From: an uncultured Hungatella sp.
Lineage (GTDB): Bacteria; Bacillota; Clostridia; Lachnospirales; Lachnospiraceae
Reading direction: 5' to 3'
DNA: 21,721 nucleotides
Assembly: GCA_910585645.1 (NCBI GenBank)
Contig: CAJUFP010000086.1
Location: forward strand, 1 to 21,721
Positions 1-6,379 of this stretch are shown one piece after another. The notes beneath the pieces are model-generated. The model did not search any database, had not been told where the DNA came from, and saw only the letters and a program-made list of their open reading frames with translations. Position 1 is the first letter of the stretch, and every line of letters begins with the position of its first letter. The translations under genes were made by a program, and so were the position numbers.

Positions 1-67
1 ATAAACTCGGAATATTCTCGGAATTGCTTTAATACGTTAATGCAAAACAAGGGTGTTTAGATTTAGG

Positions 68-96
68 TTGCAGACAGGAAGATGGTATGATATAGT
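68..96 (+). promoter_or_regulatory. Sigma-A promoter of the small basic protein gene
   Basis: The -35 is TTGCAG (68-73), the spacer is 17 bases and the -10 is TATAGT (91-96), preceded by a TGA extended -10 (88-90). Transcription should start near 103, leaving a leader of about 65 bases. I see no gene in bases 1-67. Confidence 0.6.
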
Positions 97-167
97 TGTA
101 AAAGAAGATTATTTCTGATCCATACTGGCATTATCTGATTTATCTGTATTAATAAGGAGTTCAAACC

Positions 168-464
168 GTGGCGAAACGAAAACCCTGGAGAAAATTTAAA
201 CAGAAGAGGCCCAAAAACAAGACCCTGCGGCGGGTATGTCTGGCTGTCCTTGGGGCGGAGGCAGGGGTATTATGGGCACAGGACCGGCTGCCGTTTCCTG
301 TCATTAAGGTAACTGAGAACCAGGAGGTGGTTATTTACCAGATTCCCCTGGGAGATGAGGACATAGAACTTCCATCCAAGGACCGGATTTACGGGATCCG
401 CATCCGATTAAAGGACGGGGTGGTGGATCTTTACCGCAGGGAGGAACTGAGCGGGAAAAACTGA
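168..464 (+). CDS. Small basic protein of unknown function (98 aa)
   Basis: I do not recognise this protein. The start is GTG at 168 with an AAGGAG ribosome site (154-159) eight bases upstream, and a good promoter lies ahead. The first 22 residues are very rich in Lys/Arg, followed by a short apolar stretch (about residues 23-37) too short to call a clear membrane span. The remainder (about 40-98) looks like a small beta-rich domain with alternating hydrophobic and charged residues. The gene precedes purC by 112 bases but has no obvious terminator after it. Its promoter is separate from that of purC, so a shared role with the purine genes is not implied. Confidence 0.6.
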   Translation: MAKRKPWRKFKQKRPKNKTLRRVCLAVLGAEAGVLWAQDRLPFPVIKVTENQEVVIYQIPLGDEDIELPSKDRIYGIRIRLKDGVVDLYRREELSGKN

Positions 465-492
465 CATAACCGAATTTTTGTGAAAGAACATA

Positions 493-521
493 TTGTATTT
501 GCCGCCGCTGTGTATTATACT
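493..521 (+). promoter_or_regulatory. purC promoter with flanking inverted repeat
   Basis: The -35 is TTGTAT (493-498), the spacer 17 bases and the -10 TATACT (516-521), giving a start near 528. An inverted repeat, AACATATT (487-494) and AATATGTT (526-533), overlaps the -35 and the start site. AAAGAACAT also occurs twice (484-492 and 540-548). These could be regulator sites. The leader of about 49 bases is too short for a purine riboswitch. Confidence 0.55.
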
Positions 522-576
522 TTGTAATATGTTTTACCAAAGAACATGAATCTAAGAAAAGGACAGGTGGATACTC

Positions 577-1284
577 ATGGAGAAAAAGGAACTGCTGTAT
601 GAAGGGAAAGCAAAGAAGGTCTTTACAACAGAGGACCCGGATGCATTGATCGTTTCCTACAAGGACGACGCGACTGCATTTGACGGACAGAAAAAGGGAA
701 CCATCGTGGGAAAAGGCGCCATCAACAACCGAATGACCAACCATGTGTTCAAGCTGCTGGAGGCGGAGGGTGTGCCGACCCACCTGATCCAGGAGTTAAA
801 TGATAGAGAGACCGCGGTGAAGAAGGTGGAGATCGTGCCGCTGGAGGTGATCATCCGCAATTTCAGCGCGGGCAGCTTTGCCAAGAAGATGGGCATGGAG
901 GAGGGCATCCAGTTAAAGTGTCCGACTCTGGAGTTCAGCTACAAAAATGATGACCTTCACGACCCGTTTATCAACAGCTACTACGCCCTGGCCCTGGATC
1001 TGGCGACCCAGGAGGAGATCGACATGATCAGCAAATACGCGTTCAAGGTCAATGAGGTGATGCGGAAATATTTTGCCGGCCTTGGCATTGAGCTGATCGA
1101 CTTTAAGATCGAGTTCGGGCGTTACCACGGGCAGATCATCCTGGCTGACGAGGTGTCGCCGGATACCTGCAGGCTGTGGGACAAGGAGACCCATGAGAAG
1201 CTTGACAAGGACAGATTCCGCAGGGACCTTGGCAATGTGGAGGACGCCTACAATGAGGTGTTTAAGAGGCTGGGGATCCAGTAG
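577..1284 (+). CDS. purC: Phosphoribosylaminoimidazole-succinocarboxamide synthase (SAICAR synthetase)
   Basis: PurC joins CAIR and aspartate with ATP to make SAICAR in de novo purine synthesis, in the cytoplasm. The 235-aa product has the usual length of the bacterial single-domain enzyme. The N-terminus LLYEGKAKKVF is the ATP-grasp-like opening of the family. The central VPLEVIIRNFSAGS (about residues 87-100) and the later IELIDFKIEFGR and ADEVSPDTCRLWD (about 170-202) are the conserved nucleotide and substrate segments. The start has a purine-rich AAGGACAGGTGG upstream. Only 24 bases separate it from purB, so the two are almost certainly one operon. Confidence 0.96.
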   Translation: MEKKELLYEGKAKKVFTTEDPDALIVSYKDDATAFDGQKKGTIVGKGAINNRMTNHVFKLLEAEGVPTHLIQELNDRETAVKKVEIVPLEVIIRNFSAGSFAKKMGMEEGIQLKCPTLEFSYKNDDLHDPFINSYYALALDLATQEEIDMISKYAFKVNEVMRKYFAGLGIELIDFKIEFGRYHGQIILADEVSPDTCRLWDKETHEKLDKDRFRRDLGNVEDAYNEVFKRLGIQ

Positions 1285-1308
1285 GGAAGACAGTAAGAGG
1301 AGAATGTT

Positions 1309-2739
1309 ATGAATGACAGATACCAGAGTCCTCTTTCGGAGCGGTACGCCAGCAGGGAGATGCAGTACATCTTTTCACCGGACAAGAAGTTTAAGACCTG
1401 GAGAAAGCTGTGGATCGCCCTGGCGGAGACGGAGCGAGAACTGGGACTGAATATTACCAAGGAACAGATCGACGAGCTGAAGGCTTTTGCGGACGATATC
1501 AATTACGACGTGGCAAAGGAGCGGGAAAAGCTGGTGCGCCACGACGTTATGTCCCATGTCTTTGCCTACGGCCAGCAGTGTCCGGGGGCCAAGGGCATCA
1601 TCCATCTGGGCGCTACCTCCTGCTATGTGGGGGATAACACGGATATTATCATTATGACAGAGGCGCTAAAGCTTACGCGGAAGAAGCTGATCAATGTTAT
1701 GGCGAAGCTGGCTAAGTTCGCGGACACTTACAAGAACCAGCCCACCCTGGCGTTTACTCACTTCCAGCCGGCGCAGCCCACCACAGTGGGAAAGAGGGCT
1801 ACGCTGTGGCTTCACGACCTTTACCTGGATCTGGAGGATCTGGACTATGTGCTGTCCTCCATGAAGATGTTGGGCTCCAAGGGGACCACAGGCACCCAGG
1901 CAAGCTTTCTGGAGCTGTTTGACGGCGATCATGAAAAGTGCCGCAGGGCGGATGAGATGATCGCGGCAAAGATGGGGTTTGACTCCTGTTATCCGGTGTC
2001 GGGCCAGACCTATTCCAGGAAGATCGATACTAGGGTGATCAATGTGCTGGCGGGCATTGCCCAGAGCGCCCACAAGTTTTCCAATGACGTGCGGCTTTTG
2101 CAGCACTTAAAAGAGGTGGAGGAGCCTTTTGAGAAGAATCAGATCGGGTCTTCTGCCATGGCTTACAAGCGGAACCCTATGAGAAGCGAGCGGATCGCCT
2201 CCCTGGCCGACTACGTGATGGCGGATGTGATGAACCCTATGCTGGTGGCCAGTACCCAGTGGTTTGAGAGGACCCTGGATGATTCGGCCAACAAGCGGTT
2301 AAGCGTGCCGGAGGGATTTTTGGCCGTGGACGGCATCCTGGATCTGTACCTGAATGTGGTGGACGGGCTGGTGGTGTACCCCAAGGTGATCGAGAAACAT
2401 TTTATGGCGGAACTGCCGTTTATGGCCACGGAGAACATTATGATGGACGCTGTGAAGGCGGGAGGCGACAGGCAGGAGCTTCACGAGCGGATCCGCGCTC
2501 TTTCCATGGAGGCGGGGAAGAATGTGAAGGAAAAGGGCCTTGAAAATAATCTGCTGGAGCTGATCGCCGCGGACCCGGCCTTCGGCCTTTCCATGGAGGA
2601 ACTTAAAAAGGCCATGAAGCCTGAAAAGTATGTGGGCAGAGCTCCCCGTCAGGTGGAGGAATTTTTGACAGAGATCATAGAGCCTTTGCTAAATAAAAAT
2701 AGGGAGATCCTGGGCATGACGGCGGAGATCTCGGTGTAG
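1309..2739 (+). CDS. purB: Adenylosuccinate lyase
   Basis: PurB removes fumarate from SAICAR (the product of PurC) and from adenylosuccinate, so it acts in IMP and AMP synthesis. The 476-aa protein belongs to the fumarase/aspartase superfamily. The family signature GSSAMAYKRNP lies at residues 280-290 on the flexible catalytic loop. RHDVMSH (78-83) and THFQPAQPTT (150-159) match the conserved histidine regions. Its length and sequence look like the longer adenylosuccinate lyase type that includes the human enzyme, which is common in Clostridia. A GAGGAG site lies just before the ATG, and the gene is the second in the purC operon. Confidence 0.96.
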   Translation: MNDRYQSPLSERYASREMQYIFSPDKKFKTWRKLWIALAETERELGLNITKEQIDELKAFADDINYDVAKEREKLVRHDVMSHVFAYGQQCPGAKGIIHLGATSCYVGDNTDIIIMTEALKLTRKKLINVMAKLAKFADTYKNQPTLAFTHFQPAQPTTVGKRATLWLHDLYLDLEDLDYVLSSMKMLGSKGTTGTQASFLELFDGDHEKCRRADEMIAAKMGFDSCYPVSGQTYSRKIDTRVINVLAGIAQSAHKFSNDVRLLQHLKEVEEPFEKNQIGSSAMAYKRNPMRSERIASLADYVMADVMNPMLVASTQWFERTLDDSANKRLSVPEGFLAVDGILDLYLNVVDGLVVYPKVIEKHFMAELPFMATENIMMDAVKAGGDRQELHERIRALSMEAGKNVKEKGLENNLLELIAADPAFGLSMEELKKAMKPEKYVGRAPRQVEEFLTEIIEPLLNKNREILGMTAEISV

Positions 2740-2769
2740 GGCAGGACTGAAAATGGTTTTGTCAGGCCG

Positions 2770-2787
2770 GCGCGGCGCCGCGCTTTT
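2770..2787 (+). terminator. GC-rich palindrome after purB, possible terminator
   Basis: A perfect 14-base palindrome, GCGCGGCGCCGCGC (2770-2783), is followed directly by TTTT. As a hairpin it gives five GC pairs and a four-base loop. The T run is short, so it may act together with the hairpin downstream at 2826-2864. Confidence 0.4.
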
Positions 2788-2825
2788 CGGGCGGTTTGGC
2801 TGGTGTCCGGGCGGATGAAGGATGG

Positions 2826-2867
2826 AAGAGGGACAGGTTTTCCGGGGAGGGGACTGTCCCTCTTTTT
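2826..2867 (+). terminator. Rho-independent terminator of the purC-purB operon
   Basis: An 11-bp stem (2826-2836 with 2854-2864) with a 17-base loop runs into five T residues (2863-2867). It lies between purB and the LysR gene. Confidence 0.8.
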
Positions 2868-2918
2868 GAGGTACAGAGGCCTTAGAGCGGGCAGACCATA
2901 AGAGACGGAGGGGAGATT

Positions 2919-3866
2919 ATGGACATCAGTTTGGAGTATTACCGGGTATTTTACCACGTGGCCAGATCCGGCAGCATTACCTTGGCGGCCAGGCAGCTGT
3001 GCATCTCCCAGCCTGCTGTGAGCCAGGCCGTAAAACAGCTGGAGGCGGCGTTAAAGTGCCGGCTGTTTACGCGCACGTCCAAGGGCGTGTATCTGACCAG
3101 GGAGGGGGAGGTATTATCCGGATATGTGGAGCGGGGATTGGATTCGATCCTGGAGGGGGAGAAGATGTTAAAAAAGATGCAGGATCTGGATGTGGGGGAG
3201 ATCCACATCGGGGCCAGCGATATGACCCTGCAGTTTTATCTGCTCTCCTACCTGGAAGCGTTCCACGAGCGGTATCCCAATATCAAGGTTATTGTGTCCA
3301 ATGCCCCCACCCCAAAGACCATGGTTTCCCTGTGCCAGGGAAAGATTGATTTTGGCGTGGTGACTACGCCGGCGGAGGTCTTTGAGGATGTGGACTTAGC
3401 GCCGGTCAGAAACATCCGCAATGTGTTTGTGGCAGGGGAGAAGTTTGTCTCTCTCAAGGGAAGGCGGCTTTTGTACCAGGAGCTTGAAAAACTCCCCTGT
3501 ATCGTTTTGGAGGGCAACACCAGTACCAGGGCTTTTACGGATCTGTTTCTGGAGAAGAGAGGCGTAAAGCTGGCTCCGGAGTTTGAGCTGGCCACCAGTG
3601 ACATGGTGGTCCAGTTTGCTTCCAGGAATATGGGGGTGGGGTGCGTGGTGGAGGATTTCGCGAAGGAAAAGCTTCGAAGCGGGGAGCTGTTCTGCCTGGA
3701 GTTTGAGGAGGAGATGCCCGGGCGGCAGATGTGCGTGGCCACCTGTCAGAGAAATCCCGTGTCCCCGGCAGGGAAGCGGCTTCTGGAGATGCTGGGGGAG
3801 GAGCGGGAAATGGACCGGGCTGGGGGACAGGAGAAGATCTCAAAAATTTACTTCAAAAATTTGTAA
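2919..3866 (+). CDS. LysR-family transcriptional regulator
   Basis: This is a 315-aa LysR-type regulator of normal family length. Residues 1-60 form the winged helix-turn-helix, with SITLAARQLCISQPAVSQAVKQLE as the typical recognition region. From about residue 90 there is a type-2 periplasmic-binding-protein fold that senses a small effector (IHIGASDMTLQFYLLSYLEAF opens it). A GGAGGGGAG site lies just before the ATG. Nothing adjacent is divergently transcribed, so the target is not obvious. The sensor domain resembles the CysL/CbL-like branch, but the effector cannot be told. No terminator is visible before the tRNA promoter 8 bases downstream. Confidence 0.9.
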   Translation: MDISLEYYRVFYHVARSGSITLAARQLCISQPAVSQAVKQLEAALKCRLFTRTSKGVYLTREGEVLSGYVERGLDSILEGEKMLKKMQDLDVGEIHIGASDMTLQFYLLSYLEAFHERYPNIKVIVSNAPTPKTMVSLCQGKIDFGVVTTPAEVFEDVDLAPVRNIRNVFVAGEKFVSLKGRRLLYQELEKLPCIVLEGNTSTRAFTDLFLEKRGVKLAPEFELATSDMVVQFASRNMGVGCVVEDFAKEKLRSGELFCLEFEEEMPGRQMCVATCQRNPVSPAGKRLLEMLGEEREMDRAGGQEKISKIYFKNL

Positions 3867-3873
3867 AAAAGTG

Positions 3874-3902
3874 TTGCGCAGACGGGAAAAGTGTGGTATA
3901 TT
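3874..3902 (+). promoter_or_regulatory. Promoter of the tRNA-Leu pair
   Basis: The -35 is TTGCGC (3874-3879), the spacer 17 bases, and the -10 is TATATT (3897-3902) with a TGG extended -10 (3894-3896). The predicted start near 3909 is about five bases before the first tRNA. Confidence 0.7.
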
Positions 3903-3913
3903 ATTATTCGTTC

Positions 3914-3997
3914 GCGGGAGTGCTGGAATTGGCAGACAGGCAAGACTAAGGATCTTGTGGGTGTATGCTCGTGTGGGTTCAAGTCCCATCTCCCGCA
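3914..3997 (+). tRNA. tRNA-Leu, anticodon AAG
   Basis: The 84-base cloverleaf has an acceptor stem 3914-3920 with 3990-3996, a D arm 3923-3939 with a 3-bp stem, and an anticodon stem CAAGA/TCTTG (3941-3945, 3953-3957). The seven-base anticodon loop 3946-3952 places AAG at 3948-3950. A 15-base variable arm marks a class II tRNA, and the T arm is 3973-3989. The discriminator base is A and CCA is not encoded. Anticodon AAG reads leucine CUN codons; A34 would normally be deaminated to inosine. Confidence 0.92.
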
Positions 3998-4000
3998 GAT

Positions 4001-4084
4001 GCAGAAGTGGCGGAATTGGCAGACGCGCACGGTTCAGGTCCGTGTGGTGGAAACACCTTGTGGGTTCGACTCCCATCTTCTGCA
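4001..4084 (+). tRNA. tRNA-Leu, anticodon CAG
   Basis: The 84-base cloverleaf has an acceptor stem 4001-4007 with 4077-4083, a D arm 4010-4026, and an anticodon stem CACGG/CCGTG (4028-4032, 4040-4044). CAG lies at 4035-4037. The long variable arm is that of a class II tRNA and the T arm carries GTGGG/CCCAT. It reads CUG and is three bases from the first tRNA. Its last 28 bases recur at 7405-7432. CCA is not encoded. Confidence 0.95.
4057..4084. repeat. tRNA-Leu(CAG) 3' end, one of two direct repeats flanking the island (attL-like)
   Basis: This 28-base segment (end of the variable arm, T arm and 3' acceptor strand) recurs at 7405-7432 in the same orientation with 26 of 28 bases identical. 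The two differences are 4061 T versus C and 4072 C versus A. Duplicated tRNA 3' ends are the usual footprint of tyrosine-recombinase integration. Confidence 0.55.
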
Positions 4085-4096
4085 GTTTGTGTAAGG

Positions 4097-4137
4097 GCGG
4101 GAAACCTTGATTTTATGAGGTTTCCCGCTTCTGTTTT
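4097..4137 (+). terminator. Terminator of the tRNA-Leu pair
   Basis: A perfect 11-bp stem (4097-4107 with 4118-4128) with a 10-base loop is followed by a T-rich run (4129-4137). It starts 13 bases after the tRNA end. Confidence 0.85.
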
Positions 4138-4398
4138 ATCAGATCGGAATTTTGCTTCACTAAACTTGAACGAGGTAATGATTCGCTCAATCGTGCCATC
4201 CTTATCGTAGGCAATATCGACATAGTAAAATCCATACCCCCAATAAAGACCGTCTACCATAGCTTTCATATGCCTATCTTCGGCAGGCAAAGTTGGGGAA
4301 TTGGTGATCTTCTTAGTCTTTTGGTCTTTCTTGCGGGTAGCAGTGATACGGCAGAAATAAATAAAGTCATTGTTTTTGCCTTTTTTGTGATTTGCCAT
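4138..4398 (-). pseudogene. Possible gene remnant reading toward the tRNA
   Basis: An open frame starts at an ATG at 4398 on the minus strand. About 87 residues look protein-like (Lys-rich N-terminus, then a part with YWGYGFYYVDIAYDKDG and a charged IERIITSFKFSEAKF). The frame then continues without a stop through the tRNA terminator and the antisense of tRNA-Leu(CAG), where the translation is certainly not functional. No ribosome site precedes the ATG. I recognise no family. It may be the end of a gene on the integrated element that lost its natural stop at the junction, or a chance frame. Confidence 0.3.
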
Positions 4399-4455
4399 TT
4401 GTGGAGTTATGGGGGATTATGGCTGGAAATATAGTGATCGGGTGATTTTTGCTAC

Positions 4456-4484
4456 TTGTAAAGATGTGCCATATATGCTAAAAT
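4456..4484 (+). promoter_or_regulatory. Promoter of the structured RNA / leader
   Basis: The -35 is TTGTAA (4456-4461), the spacer 17 bases, and the -10 is TAAAAT (4479-4484) with a TGC extended -10 (4476-4478). Transcription should start near 4491. Confidence 0.65.
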
Positions 4485-4490
4485 AGACTT

Positions 4491-4835
4491 TGAGAATTCA
4501 AGGACATAGCGGTGTACCACCGCAGAAAGCGGCCACTTTCTGCGGCACGGAAAGGTAAAGCAGGTACCAAACCATACAGACTTGTCTGCGATACACACAA
4601 GAGTAATTATAAAGCACTTGGGATAAAAGTGCAAATGTTTTTGTGTCGTTTGAGTGGATAGTCAGCCTTAAATATATTTACGAGGTGTTTGGGATGGACG
4701 CATACCAGGCACCTCGTTCTTGATTTCTCGCCTGGGGTACTTAGGTGGCGGAGCAATCTGCCACTGGAGTATCCTGAGTGAGAAGTCGGAGTTTGAAAAG
4801 ACTACGATTTGTTTGCCGTGCTCGTAGTCTTTTTT
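4491..4835 (+). ncRNA. Unassigned structured RNA, about 345 nt (stand-alone or gene leader)
   Basis: This stretch has a promoter at its 5' end, an intrinsic terminator at its 3' end and no convincing reading frame. The folds are visible by eye. A 10-bp hairpin (4520-4529/4536-4545) is mutually exclusive with a 6-bp hairpin (4509-4514/4518-4523). A hairpin (4680-4687/4710-4717) comes next. A long imperfect stem (4725-4741/4768-4784: one C-A mismatch, several G-U pairs) then carries an 8-bp stem (4745-4752/4757-4764) capped by a GCAA tetraloop. It does not match tmRNA, RNase P, SRP, T-box or c-di-GMP riboswitch hallmarks as I know them. The secreted-protein gene at 4924 has no clear promoter of its own, so this may instead be its attenuated leader. 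Confidence 0.55.
4796..4835 (+). terminator. Intrinsic terminator ending the structured RNA
   Basis: A 12-bp stem (4796-4807 with 4822-4833), a 14-base loop and a six-T run (4830-4835). It lies 89 bases upstream of the next start codon, so readthrough could control the gene at 4924. Confidence 0.8.
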
Positions 4836-4923
4836 ATTTCTTCGATTTTGGCGTTTGCAACAATGTAGATCCAAAACGGCAAAATTACAAGAAAGCAGGA
4901 GTTGCCTGCGGAAAGAGGGAAAG

Positions 4924-5691
4924 ATGAAGAGACAGTTAAAAACAGTTGTCGCTTTTGCGGCGGCAGCAGCCATGACGATGGCTTCAGTGGTAACGGCGAG
5001 TGCAGGGGTTGCAGCAGAGGGGCAGAATTATAATTTGAGTACAGAAAGCGGGAATGCCCCGTTGATTTTTTCAAAATCTCCTTTGATTCCTATAAATGAG
5101 TATGATAAACAACTCATATCTTCTCTAAGTGTTGAGGGGTATGAGTGGAAAAGTGCTTATGTGTATTATAATGGTTTTGCTGTATACGATTGTGGTTGGG
5201 AGTTTGATGTGGAGCATGCAAAAGATGATTCGTGGGCAGGTACAGGGGTGTATGTGGAGGCAGATGGACTTTATCACACTCATAATTTTACCATTTCATA
5301 TAATGGTACAGATTATACGCAATGTAAATTTCTTCGCGGTTATCTGTTGTCGGGAAATAATACATATGAATATTATGACAGTGTTTACGTCCTTGTTCCA
5401 AAGGGATATGATGGAAAGATATGGTACAGTATTGGTGATGAAGGAGCAGATCAGGCCATATTTTACTTAAATGGTGATACTTCTGCATCTAGTCAAGAGA
5501 CATCTGCCTGGAAACAAGACGGCAAAGGCTGGTGGGTCGAGCGTCCAGACGGCTCCTATCTGGTAAACGAGTGGTATCAGTCACCGGCCAGCGGGTTATG
5601 GTATTATATGGGCGCAGACGGCTACATGCTCACCAACACTACCACACCAGACGGGTATCAGGTCAATGCTGACGGAGTGTGGGTTCAGTAA
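4924..5691 (+). CDS. Secreted protein with C-terminal choline-binding-type cell-wall repeat
   Basis: The product is 255 aa from ATG 4924. A TTG at 4855 would extend the frame, but 4924 starts directly with a signal peptide: MKRQ, an Ala-rich core, and likely cleavage near the ASAG at about residues 26-29. Residues about 35-180 form an aromatic-rich, beta-looking domain I do not recognise. From about residue 193 a cell-wall-binding repeat module appears (W-x-Q-D-G-K-G-WW, then GLWYYMGADGYMLTN and TPDGYQVNADGVWVQ), of the type that binds teichoic-acid choline or polysaccharide. The ribosome site (AGAGGG) is weak. The coding sequence is AT-richer than its flanks. A C-terminal paralogous motif occurs in the protein at 7887. 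Confidence 0.8.
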   Translation: MKRQLKTVVAFAAAAAMTMASVVTASAGVAAEGQNYNLSTESGNAPLIFSKSPLIPINEYDKQLISSLSVEGYEWKSAYVYYNGFAVYDCGWEFDVEHAKDDSWAGTGVYVEADGLYHTHNFTISYNGTDYTQCKFLRGYLLSGNNTYEYYDSVYVLVPKGYDGKIWYSIGDEGADQAIFYLNGDTSASSQETSAWKQDGKGWWVERPDGSYLVNEWYQSPASGLWYYMGADGYMLTNTTTPDGYQVNADGVWVQ

Positions 5692-5725
5692 CACAGTTTA
5701 ACTTTATAATCAGGATTTCTCTTAG

Positions 5726-5757
5726 AGCCGCTGGCAACAAACCGCCAGCGGCTTTTT
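5726..5757 (+). terminator. Terminator of the secreted-protein gene
   Basis: A perfect 10-bp GC-rich stem (5726-5735 with 5744-5753), an 8-base loop and a T run (5753-5757), 35 bases after the stop codon. The 170 bases after it (5758-5929) hold no feature I can support. Confidence 0.88.
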
Positions 5758-5929
5758 CCATACCCTATCAGGCAGCAAACTACCAAATTTCTCCCCCGCA
5801 TTTTGTGCATACCTAACCATCTTTCTTTTCTCCCCCATTTTTGACTTGCGTTAGTTCCCATTCAGAGTTATAACACGACACAACAAAAAACGCAGTTCCC
5901 CAGGTTCCTTTTATCAGAGGTAGCGAAAA

Positions 5930-6195
5930 TTGGAGAGGCCGGGACATGAAAAACGGCATGGAGAAAAAGAAAGAGCACAAAAGAGGAAAGTCCGGGAGAA
6001 GCAGCTCTATGAGAAGGAAGAGAATATCATAGGAGAGCTGGACGAAGAAAAGGGGGCGAAACTGGAGGAGTATATGAATGAGATAGCGGATTTGGATGCG
6101 GAAGCGAAGGAGGAAGCCTACCTGGGAGGAGGAAAGACGGAGTCCGCCTGATGCTGCAGGTATGGGTATGGGAAACGGCACGGAAAGAGAGGTGA
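5930..6195 (+). pseudogene. Small charged protein gene broken by a one-base frameshift (DUF6809-like)
   Basis: A TTG-started frame at 5930, with AGAGG upstream, encodes a highly charged helical protein. It includes IIGELDEEKGAKLEEYMNEI and then YLGG at about residues 64-67. The frame then stops at 6151. In the next frame, from 6136 the sequence continues as DGVRLMLQVWVWE and stops at 6195. A join giving YLGG-x-K-DGVRLML would match the helical C-terminus seen in small Lachnospiraceae proteins that I recall as DUF6809 (from memory, not searched). The gene therefore seems to have lost one base around 6131-6136. An alternative is that the shorter 73-residue frame is simply the natural product. 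Confidence 0.45.
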
Positions 6196-6251
6196 AACGG
6201 TGAGAGATATACCAGGAGATGCAGGAAAAGCCTGAAAGGGACACAGCCCCC

Positions 6252-6280
6252 TTGTAATCGCCATACCGAAATGATATAAT
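6252..6280 (+). promoter_or_regulatory. Promoter of the Rpn-family gene
   Basis: The -35 is TTGTAA (6252-6257), the spacer 17 bases, and the -10 is a consensus TATAAT (6275-6280) with TGA extended -10 (6272-6274). The start is near 6287, giving a leader of about 90 bases. Confidence 0.7.
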
Positions 6281-6379
6281 TATGACAGAGGAATTATGGA
6301 AAAGGATATGGCTTAGAGACATATGTAAGGCTGGGTTATGCTATGACACAGAAGCAAAAGGATGGAGGAAAGAAAGACT

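Noticed and set aside
528..576. Purine riboswitch before purC
   Set aside because: The leader is about 49 bases and lacks the three-way junction motifs.
3840..4210. Several short frames crossing the tRNA-Leu genes
   Set aside because: They are translations of tRNA sequence or its antisense, a common annotation artefact.
4756..4766. GCCACTG motif, as in cobalamin riboswitches
   Set aside because: The B12 box (AGACCTGCC type) and the rest of the aptamer core are absent, so the match is chance.
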